From Lysobacterales bacterium (GTDB lineage Bacteria; Pseudomonadota; Gammaproteobacteria; Xanthomonadales; SZUA-36): a stretch of DNA of 47,941 bases. A program made the position numbers and the translations under genes. The stretch is taken from the NCBI GenBank assembly GCA_013042915.1, contig JABDPF010000011.1, forward strand, positions 1 to 47,941, in the 5' to 3' direction. Shown piece after piece: positions 16,117 to 24,750 of the stretch (its first letter is position 1; every line of letters begins with the position of its first letter). The notes below the pieces were generated by a model. That model was not told the origin of the DNA. It saw only the letters and a program-made list of their open reading frames with translations, and made no database searches.

Positions 16117-18024
16117 TCAAGGATCTGCCGAACGATTGATGGACACGACCTCCGCGGCCGCACCCGGCTTGGTGCTGATGGGGGTCTTGGCCATCTCGGG
16201 AACGAGCCGCAACAGGATGCCCTTGAGTTTGCGCGTGTCGTAACGGCGAACCGCGACCTCTGCGCTGCGCAGTTCCTGGCTCAGGTTCTCCCAGTTACCC
16301 TGGCGCGGATGGGCCAGGAAAATTTTCTCGTGCTGGGTGGTCTCGTAAGGTTCCAACTCGTGAAACAGCTCTTCGAACAGTTTCTCCCCGGGACGAAGGC
16401 CGGTGTAGACGATCTGTATGTCTTTACCGGGTATCTTGCCGGACAGCCGAATCAGCTGTTCGGCCAGGTAGGTGATCTTGACCGGCTCGCCCATGTCGAG
16501 CACGTAGATCTCGCCGCCGCTGCCCAGCACGGCGGCCTGCATGATCAGCTGGCTGGCCTCGGAGATGGTCATGAAATAACGCGATATCTCCGGGTGGGTA
16601 ACGGTAACCGGACCGCCCTTGGCAATCTGCTCTTTGAACAGCGGCACCACGCTGCCGTTCGAATTGAGCACGTTGCCGAAGCGCACGGTGATGTAGCAGG
16701 TGTCCGAGCGCAAATTCATGTTCTGGCAAACCATTTCCGCTACCCGCTTGGTGGCGCCCATGATGTTGGCCGGATTGACCGCCTTGTCGGTGGAGATCAG
16801 CACGAAGGTGCCCACGCCGTGACGGTCAGCCGTCTCGGCCAGCCGCATCGTGCCCAGCACGTTGTTGCGGAATGCCTCGCGGATCTGGGTTTGAAGTATG
16901 GGCAGGTGCTTGTAGGCCGCCGCGTGGAAAATCATGTCGGGACGGTACTCGCCGACGACCTTTTCAACCGTTGCCGAATCGCAGATGTCCCCAAGCACGC
17001 TGTAGAAAATCAGGTCCTGGAACTCGGTTTGCAACTCGTGGTCGATGCGGTACAGCGCGTACTCGCTGTTATCCACGACGATCAACTCGACCGGGTTCAG
17101 ACGCGCAATCTGGCGGCACAGCTCGGAACCGATCGAACCACCGCCACCCGTGATCATCACGCGTTTGCCCGCCAGGCCTTCGCGGATCGAATCCCAAACC
17201 AGCTTCACCGGTTCGCGACCCAGCAGATCGTCGATTGCCACGCGCTTGAGATCGTCAATCCGCGTCGCTTTGTTGCCCAGGTCGTTCAGCGTCGGAAGGG
17301 TGCGGAACTCGATGCCGCTCTGCTCGCAGATGCCGACGATCCGCTGCATCTGTTGATTGTTGGCCGAGGGCATCGCGATGATGGCCTGGTCGGCGCCGAC
17401 CTCGCGCGCCACGCGCGTCAGCTGTTCAATGGTGCCCAGCACCGGCACACCGTGAACCTGCGCGCCCCGCAGGCGTTCGTCGTCATCCAGGAAACCCACC
17501 ACGTCGGAAGCGCCTCGATGGCGCAATTCGCGCTCCAGCAGGGCGCCCGAACGGCCTGCGCCGAGAATCAAGGAGCGTTTCATACCCTGGGTTTGCGAGG
17601 TGTCCGGCAGGCTCGAGTCTTTCCAGAACCGGTAACACATGCGCGGCAGGCCGAGCGCGAGGAACAGAATGCCCGGGTAGACGAGAACGGCGGGCAGCAG
17701 GCCGCGCACGTCGGCTCCGTAAAAAATGGTCAGCGCACTGACGATCAGGATCGCGCCAAAGGTGCACGCGCGAGCAATATTCCACAGATCGGGAAAGCTG
17801 GCGAAACGCCACAGGCCCTTGTACAGACCGGTCGACCACAGCACCAGCCCCTGGACCAGCGTGATCAGAAAGAGTTCGGTAACGATGGGGATGGTCGAGA
17901 TGACCCCCAGGAAATCGCCACGGTGGATGATCCACCCGGCTGCAAGCCAGGAGACGATGACCATCACCAGGTCGTGTGCCACAACAGCCGCACGCGGGTG
18001 ACGCAGGATGCGCATGAAGTCCAT
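16117..18024 (-). CDS. Membrane-bound nucleoside-diphosphate-sugar 4,6-dehydratase (WbpM/CapD/FlaA1 type)
   Basis: Converts a UDP-N-acetylhexosamine to its 4-keto-6-deoxy form, the entry step to many O-antigen and glycan sugars. About 635 residues. Four N-terminal membrane helices (for example AAVVAHDLVMVIVSWL and LFLITLVQGLVLW) are followed by a CoA-binding-like Rossmann segment (RSLILGAGRSGALL). The catalytic SDR domain begins at VMITGGGGSIGSELC near residue 280 and includes HAAAYKHLP and STDKAVNPANIMGATKR. The frame extends to 18054, but the ATG at 18024 (MDFMRILRHP) starts four bases after the upstream stop and is preferred. With the transferase upstream it forms a wbpL-wbpM-like pair. 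Confidence 0.9.
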   Translation of the reverse strand: MDFMRILRHPRAAVVAHDLVMVIVSWLAAGWIIHRGDFLGVISTIPIVTELFLITLVQGLVLWSTGLYKGLWRFASFPDLWNIARACTFGAILIVSALTIFYGADVRGLLPAVLVYPGILFLALGLPRMCYRFWKDSSLPDTSQTQGMKRSLILGAGRSGALLERELRHRGASDVVGFLDDDERLRGAQVHGVPVLGTIEQLTRVAREVGADQAIIAMPSANNQQMQRIVGICEQSGIEFRTLPTLNDLGNKATRIDDLKRVAIDDLLGREPVKLVWDSIREGLAGKRVMITGGGGSIGSELCRQIARLNPVELIVVDNSEYALYRIDHELQTEFQDLIFYSVLGDICDSATVEKVVGEYRPDMIFHAAAYKHLPILQTQIREAFRNNVLGTMRLAETADRHGVGTFVLISTDKAVNPANIMGATKRVAEMVCQNMNLRSDTCYITVRFGNVLNSNGSVVPLFKEQIAKGGPVTVTHPEISRYFMTISEASQLIMQAAVLGSGGEIYVLDMGEPVKITYLAEQLIRLSGKIPGKDIQIVYTGLRPGEKLFEELFHELEPYETTQHEKIFLAHPRQGNWENLSQELRSAEVAVRRYDTRKLKGILLRLVPEMAKTPISTKPGAAAEVVSINRSADP

Positions 18025-18028
18025 TTTT

Positions 18029-19036
18029 TTATCTCGCGTGTGCGAGCACTCCAATCTTTATTATCGACAGGTACCAGCCCAGTCCGAGGACAGAGCCGAC
18101 AGCAAGAACCGTGGGCCAGGCCCATTCCGGGTTTTTGACTCCAATCAAAATTCCCGGAACCACCACGAGCAGGTTGACCGCCTGGTAAACCAGGAGAACA
18201 CGGGCGTGTGTCCATCCCGACGCGATCAACCGCTGATACAGGTGTTGCCGGTGCGCATTATACCACCGCTCCCCCTTCATTACCCTCAGCACGAGGGTCA
18301 GGGTGGCATCGGCAAGAAATACCGCCGGCACCAGCAGGGCCACCGGCACGCTGATCAAGCCGTCGGCAACGCCGTACACCAGTATTCCGCCCTGCATGAA
18401 CCCCAGCGCGAGGCTCCCCACGTCCCCCATGAAAACCCGGGCCTTGCCCAGGTTCCAGGGCAGGAAGCCGGCGCAGGCACCGGCCATCATCAGGCAGACG
18501 ACGGCCGCTGTCTGACTGCCGGGTGCGAACAGCCAGGCGCTCAGCAAGAATCCGAACACGCCCTGGGCGGCCGCCATGCCGTTGCTGCCGTCCATGAAAT
18601 TGTAGAGGTTGATCATCCAGACGAGGAACAGGAGTCCCAGAGTGGCCATCGGCCACGATGGAATCCAGTCCGGGGAGACCAGGGACGCGATGAACAAGCC
18701 GCCAACCAGGAACTGGACCAACAAGCGCAATCTTGCGCTCAGGTCGTGGTGGTCATCCCACCATCCCAGCATGGCCAGAACGACCAACCCGCCGATCATC
18801 GCGGCCGACCCCGCGACGCTGTCCCGCGCCGCATCGACCGTCAGCAGGTAAACGCCGAGCGAGATGAGGAATGCCAGAATCCAGCCGGCGCCGCCCCCCC
18901 GTGGCGTCGGATTCGTGTGGCTGGAACGCTCACCCGGATGGTCCAGCAGGCCGATCCTGCGCGCGTAGTGAGTGACCAGGCCGGTCAGCAACGCGGACAG
19001 TAACGCGGCCAATGCAAGCAGGTACAGGGCGGGCAT
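18029..19036 (-). CDS. MraY/WecA-family undecaprenyl-phosphate sugar-1-phosphate transferase (WbpL-like)
   Basis: Integral membrane enzyme that starts lipid-linked glycan assembly by moving an aminosugar-1-phosphate onto undecaprenyl phosphate. About 335 residues with roughly ten hydrophobic helices. Family motifs are HPGERSSHTNPTPRGGG (loop 1), WMINLYNFMDGSNGMA (conserved Asp loop), ARVFMGDVGSLALGF and a final basic loop with YNAHRQHLYQRL. The frame extends to 19108, but the first 24 residues lack membrane character. The ATG at 19036 (MPALYLLALAALL), five bases after the lapB stop, fits both the fold and the operon. The sugar cannot be told from sequence. Confidence 0.9.
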   Translation of the reverse strand: MPALYLLALAALLSALLTGLVTHYARRIGLLDHPGERSSHTNPTPRGGGAGWILAFLISLGVYLLTVDAARDSVAGSAAMIGGLVVLAMLGWWDDHHDLSARLRLLVQFLVGGLFIASLVSPDWIPSWPMATLGLLFLVWMINLYNFMDGSNGMAAAQGVFGFLLSAWLFAPGSQTAAVVCLMMAGACAGFLPWNLGKARVFMGDVGSLALGFMQGGILVYGVADGLISVPVALLVPAVFLADATLTLVLRVMKGERWYNAHRQHLYQRLIASGWTHARVLLVYQAVNLLVVVPGILIGVKNPEWAWPTVLAVGSVLGLGWYLSIIKIGVLAHAR

Positions 19037-19041
19037 GCGGC

Positions 19042-20208
19042 CTACTCTCCCAGTACGCCCTGGATTTTCTTGGTCGTGCTCCAGTGTCGGCAGCTCGGGC
19101 ACTGCCAATGATGGGACTGCCCGCTGAAGCCGCAGTGCACGCAGCGGTAGGCCGGCTGCCGGGCCAGCAGGCGCGCGGTGACGGCCTTGAGGATATCGTC
19201 GCTGTCGTCTGCCCGCAGATGGCCATCCGCCTTCAGTTCGATCAGGCGGTCGAGGCCTCGCACGGAGGGCTTGGCGGTCAGGGTATCGACCAGGAACCTG
19301 CCGGCGGCGTCGCCGCCCTGCTCTTCACCGAGGTGGTCCGCCAGCTTGAGAATCAACGAGATGCCCCGATAGTCCTCGGACCATTCCTCGAGGCGCGCCC
19401 GGGAGCGATCCTGCTGTCCGGCCTCCTCGGCCGTTTCGATGTATTCCTCCAGCAACTCGGGTATGTACTCCTTGTCCAGCCCCCCGATTTCCTCGAACAG
19501 GTCGAGCGCCTTGTCGACTTCTCCCTCCTGCCGGCACACGCGGGCGAGAATGAAGCGCGCCCGGATGCAGCGCGGATCGTGTCGACGGGCCTGCCTGAGG
19601 TGCCGCCGGGCACGCTCCCGGTCACCCTCGTTCAGCGCCGAATTCGCCATCTCGCAGCAGAACTGGGCCATCGTGTCGCCCATGTGCTCACCACTGGACT
19701 GCTCCAGGCGCTGCGCCACTTCAAGCGCCTGGTCCCAGTCGCGTTCCTGCTGGTAGATCTCCAGCAGGCTGTGCAGCGCCGAGGGCGTCTGTGCATCGTT
19801 CTCGATCAACTCGGTAAACAGGCGTTCGGCGCGATCCAGCAGGCCGGCCTTCATGTAGTCCTCGCCGAGTTCCAGCAGCGCCTGGATGCGTTGCTCGGCG
19901 CCCAAGCCCGGCTTGGCAATAATGTTTTGGTGAAAACGGATCGCGCGGTCGACCTCACCGCGGCGCCTGAACAGGCTGCCCAGCGCCATGTGGGTTTCCA
20001 CGGTGTCCTCGTTGACTTCGGCCAGCTCAAGGAAGACCTGGATGGCCTTGTCGGGCTGTTCGTTGAGCAGGTAGTTGAGACCCTGGAAATACTGATTGCT
20101 GAACAGCTGGCGCTGCTTGCTGGACGTTCGCCGGCCGATCGTGCGGGCCAGCCACCAGCCGAAATAAACCGCGACCGGCAGCGAGAGGAGCAATACGATT
20201 TCAGTCAT
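19042..20208 (-). CDS. lapB: Lipopolysaccharide assembly protein LapB (YciM)
   Basis: Inner-membrane-anchored adaptor that, with FtsH, controls LpxC turnover and so LPS synthesis. 388 residues, the usual length. A single N-terminal membrane helix (VLLLSLPVAVYFGWWLA) is followed by about nine TPR motifs (for example LNYLLNEQPDKAIQVFLELA) and a C-terminal rubredoxin-like zinc knuckle with paired CxxC motifs (YRCVHCGFSG and QCPSCRHW). The start overlaps the end of lapA by eight bases, as is usual for this pair. Confidence 0.95.
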   Translation of the reverse strand: MTEIVLLLSLPVAVYFGWWLARTIGRRTSSKQRQLFSNQYFQGLNYLLNEQPDKAIQVFLELAEVNEDTVETHMALGSLFRRRGEVDRAIRFHQNIIAKPGLGAEQRIQALLELGEDYMKAGLLDRAERLFTELIENDAQTPSALHSLLEIYQQERDWDQALEVAQRLEQSSGEHMGDTMAQFCCEMANSALNEGDRERARRHLRQARRHDPRCIRARFILARVCRQEGEVDKALDLFEEIGGLDKEYIPELLEEYIETAEEAGQQDRSRARLEEWSEDYRGISLILKLADHLGEEQGGDAAGRFLVDTLTAKPSVRGLDRLIELKADGHLRADDSDDILKAVTARLLARQPAYRCVHCGFSGQSHHWQCPSCRHWSTTKKIQGVLGE

Positions 20209-20476
20209 CGACGTTGTTCAGGGTATTGCTATAGCTGGCCTCACGGCTGAGCGCCTTGCGTAAGCGGGCGCGAAGGGGGAGTACGCTGAACAACCAGGCC
20301 AACAACAGGCCGATGAGCAGGCCCAGCGCAGCGGCGCTGAGAATGACCAACCCCAGGGGCCACTCCAATTGAATCCAGAGCAGATCGACGTGAACCAGCT
20401 CCGCGTTGAGGGTGCCCACCACGAGGCCCAGCGCCACCGCCAGGATGATGACGATTATGAACAGCACCCGGTACAT
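20201..20476 (-). CDS. lapA: Lipopolysaccharide assembly protein LapA (YciS)
   Basis: A 91-residue inner-membrane protein with two hydrophobic helices (VLFIIVIILAVALGLVVG and LGLVILSAAALGLLIGLLLAW) and a basic cytoplasmic tail, typical of the DUF1049 family. It works with LapB in LPS biogenesis. The motif NAELVHVDLLWIQ between the helices is family-like. It starts eight bases after ihfB and overlaps lapB. Confidence 0.9.
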   Translation of the reverse strand: MYRVLFIIVIILAVALGLVVGTLNAELVHVDLLWIQLEWPLGLVILSAAALGLLIGLLLAWLFSVLPLRARLRKALSREASYSNTLNNVDD

Positions 20477-20484
20477 GGCCGGAC

Positions 20485-20772
20485 TCAGCTCTTGGAGTAG
20501 TCGACGCGCTCGCGCAGTGCTTTGCCAGGCTTGAAGTGCGGCACGTGCTTGCCGGGCAAGGCGACGGACTCGCCGGTCTTAGGGTTGCGGCCCATGCGTG
20601 GGGCGCGGTAATGCAGGGAAAAACTGCCGAAACCACGAATCTCGATGCGGTCTCCTCCGGCCAGCGAGCCGCTCATCTGCTCGAGGATGGACTTGACGCC
20701 CAGTTCCACGTCCAGGTGGGCCAGGTGCTGTTGCTCGTCGGCGAGCCGGTCGATGAGTTCTGATTTGGTCAT
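20485..20772 (-). CDS. ihfB: Integration host factor subunit beta
   Basis: DNA-bending nucleoid protein, beta half of the IHF heterodimer. 95 residues. It shows the HU/IHF signature ([17 protein letters not shown]), the DNA-intercalating beta arm [17 protein letters not shown] with its Pro, and the ending [12 protein letters not shown]. It follows rpsA, the conserved rpsA-ihfB order of gammaproteobacteria, and heads the LPS-related genes. Confidence 0.95.
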   Translation of the reverse strand: MTKSELIDRLADEQQHLAHLDVELGVKSILEQMSGSLAGGDRIEIRGFGSFSLHYRAPRMGRNPKTGESVALPGKHVPHFKPGKALRERVDYSKS

Positions 20773-20858
20773 GGCTGTTTACTGTCCCTGATCGTTATTC
20801 CTTTGGTTTCAACCGACACACGCGCCTCCACCAAATAGGGTATTGATTTTATTGGCAA

Positions 20859-20882
20859 ACGGGGCTGTAAGTCCAGCCCCGT
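20859..20882 (-). terminator. Hairpin between rpsA and ihfB
   Basis: A perfect 9-bp stem (20859-20867 with 20874-20882) lies 24 bp after the rpsA stop, with only TTT following on the minus strand. It probably ends or attenuates rpsA transcripts and lowers ihfB read-through. Confidence 0.55.
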
Positions 20883-20906
20883 CCACGGTTTCTTACATCG
20901 GCGGTC

Positions 20907-22583
20907 TCAGGAATCCTGATCCAGCTGCTCCTTGAGCAGGTCGCCCAGGGAAGTCGTACCGCCGGAAGCGCCACTCTGCTTGTACTCGCGCAGGGCTTCG
21001 GCAATCTCGGCATCGTCCTTGGCGCGGACCGACAGGGACAGCGTACGGTTCTTGCGGTCCAGGCTGACGAACTTGGCCTCGATCTCGTCACCGACCGACA
21101 GTTCGCGGGTTGCGTCCTCGACACGCTCTTCCTTGATGTCGGAAGCGCGCAGGTAACCCTCGACCCCCTCGGTGAGCTCGATCACAGCGCCGCGTGCGTC
21201 GACTTCCTTGACGGTGCCCTTGACGAGCGAGCCGCGCGGGTGTGCTGCCATGAACGTGGCAAACGGATCCTGGTCGAGTTGCTTGATGCCCAGGGAGATG
21301 CGCTCGCGCTCAGGGTCGACCGCCAACACAACGGCTTCCACCTCTTCGCCCTTACGGAAGTTGCGGACCGCGTCCTCACCGGTGTCCTGCCAGGAGATAT
21401 CCGACAGGTGGACAAGGCCGTCGATACCGCCTTCAAGACCGATGAAGATACCAAAATCGGTGATTGACTTGATGGCGCCGGAAACTTTGTCGCCCTTGTT
21501 GCTGGTGGCGGCGAACGCATCCCACGGATTCTCCTGGCACTGCTTCATACCCAGGGAAATTCGGCGGCGCTCTTCGTCGATATCCAACACCATGACCTCG
21601 ACCTCGTCACCGGTGTGAACGACCTTGGCCGGGTTGACGTTCTTGTTGGTCCAGTCCATTTCGGAGACGTGCACCAGGCCCTCGACGCCGTCTTCGATCT
21701 CGACGAAGCAACCGTAATCGGTGATGTTCGACACTTTGCCGAACAGGCGGGTGCCTACCGGGTAGCGGCGCGCCAGGTCCGTCCACGGATCCTCGCCCAG
21801 CTGCTTGAGACCGAGAGAAACGCGATTGCGCTCGCGGTCGAACCGCAGCACGCGCACGTCCAGTTCGTCACCGACGTTGACCACCTCGCTCGGGTGGTGA
21901 ACGCGCTTCCACGCCATGTCGGTGATGTGCAGCAGGCCGTCGATGCCGCCCAGGTCGAGGAACGCGCCGTAATCGGTCAGGTTCTTGACCACGCCCGGTA
22001 TGATCACACCTTCATCGAGGCGTTCGAGCAGGGCTTCGCGTTCGGCGCTGAATTCAGACTCTACAACGGCGCGGCGCGAGACCACGATGTTATTGCGCTT
22101 GCGGTCCAGCTTGATGATCTTGAACTCGAGATCCTTGCCCTCCAGGTACGTCGGATCGCGGACCGGACGTACGTCCACCAGCGAGCCGGGCAAAAAGGCG
22201 CGGATGTCCTCGATATCGACGGTAAAGCCACCCTTGACTTTGCCGCTGATCTTGCCTTCGACGGTCTCTTCGCCATCGAAAGCGGTTTCCAGTTTGTCCC
22301 AGACAAGCGCGCGCTTGGCCTTGTCGCGGGAGAGCCGGGTTTCGCCGAAGCCGTCTTCGAGCGTATCCAGCGCAACCTGGACCTCATCACCCACTTCGAC
22401 CTCCAGTTCACCCTGGAGATTCTTGAATTGGACGATGGGAACGATTCCTTCAGATTTCAGTCCGGCGTTGACCACGACAGTGTCGTCGCGTATTTCCATA
22501 ATCGTGCCGGTTACGATGGTTCCTGGCTTGAGTTCTTGTTGCGCCAGGCTTTCTTCGAGCAGTGCTTCAAATGATTCAGTCAT
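20907..22583 (-). CDS. rpsA: 30S ribosomal protein S1
   Basis: Binds mRNA on the small subunit and unfolds leaders during initiation. 558 residues with six S1/OB-fold repeats, the full gammaproteobacterial form. The start is [21 protein letters not shown]. Typical repeat blocks are [60 protein letters not shown] and [21 protein letters not shown] leader of up to 174 bp separates it from cmk and carries inverted repeats (see 22677-22707). Confidence 0.97.
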   Translation of the reverse strand: MTESFEALLEESLAQQELKPGTIVTGTIMEIRDDTVVVNAGLKSEGIVPIVQFKNLQGELEVEVGDEVQVALDTLEDGFGETRLSRDKAKRALVWDKLETAFDGEETVEGKISGKVKGGFTVDIEDIRAFLPGSLVDVRPVRDPTYLEGKDLEFKIIKLDRKRNNIVVSRRAVVESEFSAEREALLERLDEGVIIPGVVKNLTDYGAFLDLGGIDGLLHITDMAWKRVHHPSEVVNVGDELDVRVLRFDRERNRVSLGLKQLGEDPWTDLARRYPVGTRLFGKVSNITDYGCFVEIEDGVEGLVHVSEMDWTNKNVNPAKVVHTGDEVEVMVLDIDEERRRISLGMKQCQENPWDAFAATSNKGDKVSGAIKSITDFGIFIGLEGGIDGLVHLSDISWQDTGEDAVRNFRKGEEVEAVVLAVDPERERISLGIKQLDQDPFATFMAAHPRGSLVKGTVKEVDARGAVIELTEGVEGYLRASDIKEERVEDATRELSVGDEIEAKFVSLDRKNRTLSLSVRAKDDAEIAEALREYKQSGASGGTTSLGDLLKEQLDQDS

Positions 22584-22676
22584 GTTGTTTACTCAACGGG
22601 CGAACCACCATTGCGGCGACCGCCCACCCAAGGGTTGTGGGGCAAAATGCCCGTTTAAAAAATTCCTTCGCCGATG

Positions 22677-22707
22677 GATCGGCCGGCCGACGATCGACGA
22701 CGATCGT
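22677..22707 (-). promoter_or_regulatory. Cluster of small palindromes in the rpsA leader
   Basis: Between cmk and rpsA the sequence holds overlapping palindromes: GGCCGGCC (22681-22688) and two CGATCG cores (22691-22696 and 22701-22706), the second inside GACGATCGTC. In RNA they could form short stems about 95 bases ahead of the S1 start. S1 represses its own translation through leader structure in E. coli. Whether this sequence has that role is unknown. Confidence 0.35.
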
Positions 22708-22757
22708 CCCTCCTGGCGTCTCGCAAAGGAGATGGAGCAAAAAAATATAATTCAAGA

Positions 22758-23438
22758 TCAATGAGATATATTCGATTCTTTAATCAATTTATGAATCGTG
22801 TCCATTACCTCGTTGATGCCCATTTCCGTGGAGTCAATCACGTGGGCGTCGGGGGCAGGTTTCAGCGGCGCTATGGCCCTGGTACTGTCTCGCTCGTCCC
22901 GCTTTTTGATGTCCTGGGAAAGGCGCGAGAGATTAACACTTTCCCCTTTTTCTTTCAACTGCTTATAGCGTCTTTCGGCGCGGGCCTCGGGGCTGGCGGT
23001 CAGATACAACTTCAGCGGAGCATCGGGGAAGATGACGGTTCCCATGTCGCGCCCGTCCGCGACCAGCCCCGGGGCCTGGCGAAACTGTCTCTGCCGTTCA
23101 GCCAGGGCTTCGCGAACGGAAGGCAGGGCCGCTACCCGGGAGGCCATTTCGCTGGTCTGGTGGGAACGCAAGCGATCCGTGATGTCCGCGCCCTCCAGGA
23201 TGACGGCCACACCGTCATCGGCGGCCTCGAACCGGACATCCAGTTTGCGGGCCATCCGCGCCAACCCGGTCTCGTCGCTCGCCCGGACGCCCCGGTCAAG
23301 CGCCGCAACCGCGACCAGGCGGTAAAGCGCACCGCTGTCCAGCAGGTGCCAGCCCAGGGCACGAGCCAGGCGCAAGGCGATCGTGCCTTTACCCGAACCG
23401 CCGGGGCCATCGATGGTGATGACGGGTACCCGGGACAT
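22758..23438 (-). CDS. cmk: Cytidylate kinase
   Basis: Phosphorylates CMP and dCMP with ATP. 226 residues. The P-loop ITIDGPGGSGKGTIALRLA is near residue 8. LDSGALYRLVAVAAL forms the NMP-binding part, and VADGRDMGTVIFPDAPLKLY and LTASPEARAERR follow. The order aroA-cmk-rpsA is conserved. The start is one base after the aroA stop, so it is co-translated with aroA. Confidence 0.96.
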   Translation of the reverse strand: MSRVPVITIDGPGGSGKGTIALRLARALGWHLLDSGALYRLVAVAALDRGVRASDETGLARMARKLDVRFEAADDGVAVILEGADITDRLRSHQTSEMASRVAALPSVREALAERQRQFRQAPGLVADGRDMGTVIFPDAPLKLYLTASPEARAERRYKQLKEKGESVNLSRLSQDIKKRDERDSTRAIAPLKPAPDAHVIDSTEMGINEVMDTIHKLIKESNISH

Positions 23439-23439
23439 C

Positions 23440-24750
23440 TCAGCTCGCTTGCTCCCCGGCAGGACGGTGCACCCTGCCCCCCAGGCCTGCCAGGTCGGGC
23501 GCGAATGCCGGGTAGGATGTGTCGATGTTCTGGCAGCCGCTGACCTCGACCGGACCGTCCGCCACCTGGCCCAGCACGCAGAAACTCATCGCGCAGCGAT
23601 GGTCGCCCGCCCCGTCGACCAATCCGTGGCCGATGGCTCCTCCTGTCAAGTCCATCCCGTCCTCGTATTCGGTGAGATCCACGCCCAGTGCTTCCAGCCC
23701 GCGGGCCATCACCGCCAGGCGGTCGCTTTCCTTGACCCGAAGCTCCGCCGCGCCCCGCAGCCGCGTGGTTCCGTCGCTGGCCGCCGCCAGCGCCAGGATC
23801 ACCGGCAGCTCGTCGATCATCGAGGGCACCCGCTCTTTCGGAATATCGATCCCTTGTAAGCGGCCTGCGTATCGAATCCTGATGTTGCCCACGGTTTCCC
23901 CGCCGGATTCGCGCGCATCGAGCACTTCGAGGTCCGCGCCCATGGCCTTCATGACGCGAACGATGCCGTCACGCGTCTCATTGAGGCCAACGTTGTTCAG
24001 CAGGACATCAGAACCCGGGACCAGTGCCGCGGCAACCAGGAAAAACGCCGCGGACGAGATATCCGCCGGTACCCGCAAAGCCGTGCCCTGCAGCCGGGCC
24101 CCGCCTGAAACGGTGCAATCCTCGCCCACCGGAATCCCGAACGCGGGCAACATCTTTTCCGTGTGGTCACGGCTCGTGAGCGGTTCGCGAATGGAGGTCC
24201 GCCCGCTGGCGTAAAGACCCGCCAGCATCAAGCAGGATTTGACCTGCGCACTGGCGACCGGTGAGGCGTAGTCGATGCCGACGAGCCCGTCGACCGCTTG
24301 AATCCGCAGAGGCGGCTTGCCGCCTTCGGCGGTCTCGATACGAGCACCCATTTCCCGAAGGGGACTCACGACCCGCATCATCGGGCGCTGACTGAGGGAC
24401 TCGTCCCCCACCAGGACCGAGTCGAACGGTTGCGCGGCCAGCACACCCGCCAGCAAGCGCATCGCGGTGCCCGAGTTTCCCATGTCCAGTTCGCCGGTCG
24501 GGGCGCGCAGACCCTCGCCGCCCGTGCCCCGGAGCACGACGGCCCTATTCTCCCGGCGCATCTGCATGCCCAGTTGGCGGCAGGCCGCGGCGGTGGCGCG
24601 CACGTCTTCGCTTTCGAGCAATCCCTCGACCCGTGTTTCACCGGCTGCAAGACAGCCGAAAATCAGGGCGCGGTGCGAAATCGACTTGTCGCCGGGCGGC
24701 GTCAAGTTGCCCCGCAACGGCGAAGCGGCCGGCCGGGTGGCCAGGATCAT
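23440..24750 (-). CDS. aroA: 3-phosphoshikimate 1-carboxyvinyltransferase (EPSP synthase), class II
   Basis: Joins shikimate-3-phosphate and PEP to give EPSP in aromatic amino acid synthesis. 436 residues. Shikimate/PEP-site motifs are PPGDKSISHRALI, GNSGTAMRLL and GDESLSQRPM. It carries the four class II signatures: RDHTE (in SRDHTEKMLPAFG), GDKS, SAQVK and NETR. Class II enzymes are generally less inhibited by glyphosate than E. coli-type class I enzymes. The ATG overlaps the pheA stop (ATGA). It is not fused to prephenate dehydrogenase, unlike the Pseudomonas arrangement. Confidence 0.96.
   Translation of the reverse strand: MILATRPAASPLRGNLTPPGDKSISHRALIFGCLAAGETRVEGLLESEDVRATAAACRQLGMQMRRENRAVVLRGTGGEGLRAPTGELDMGNSGTAMRLLAGVLAAQPFDSVLVGDESLSQRPMMRVVSPLREMGARIETAEGGKPPLRIQAVDGLVGIDYASPVASAQVKSCLMLAGLYASGRTSIREPLTSRDHTEKMLPAFGIPVGEDCTVSGGARLQGTALRVPADISSAAFFLVAAALVPGSDVLLNNVGLNETRDGIVRVMKAMGADLEVLDARESGGETVGNIRIRYAGRLQGIDIPKERVPSMIDELPVILALAAASDGTTRLRGAAELRVKESDRLAVMARGLEALGVDLTEYEDGMDLTGGAIGHGLVDGAGDHRCAMSFCVLGQVADGPVEVSGCQNIDTSYPAFAPDLAGLGGRVHRPAGEQAS

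Noticed and set aside
16099-18138. 679-codon open frame antisense to the WbpM-like gene
   Set aside because: It is the mirror of a well-supported coding gene in GC-rich DNA. Its translation shows no signal, domain or start site. The same holds for the long antisense frames across herA, rpsA, nfuA, truA and purF.
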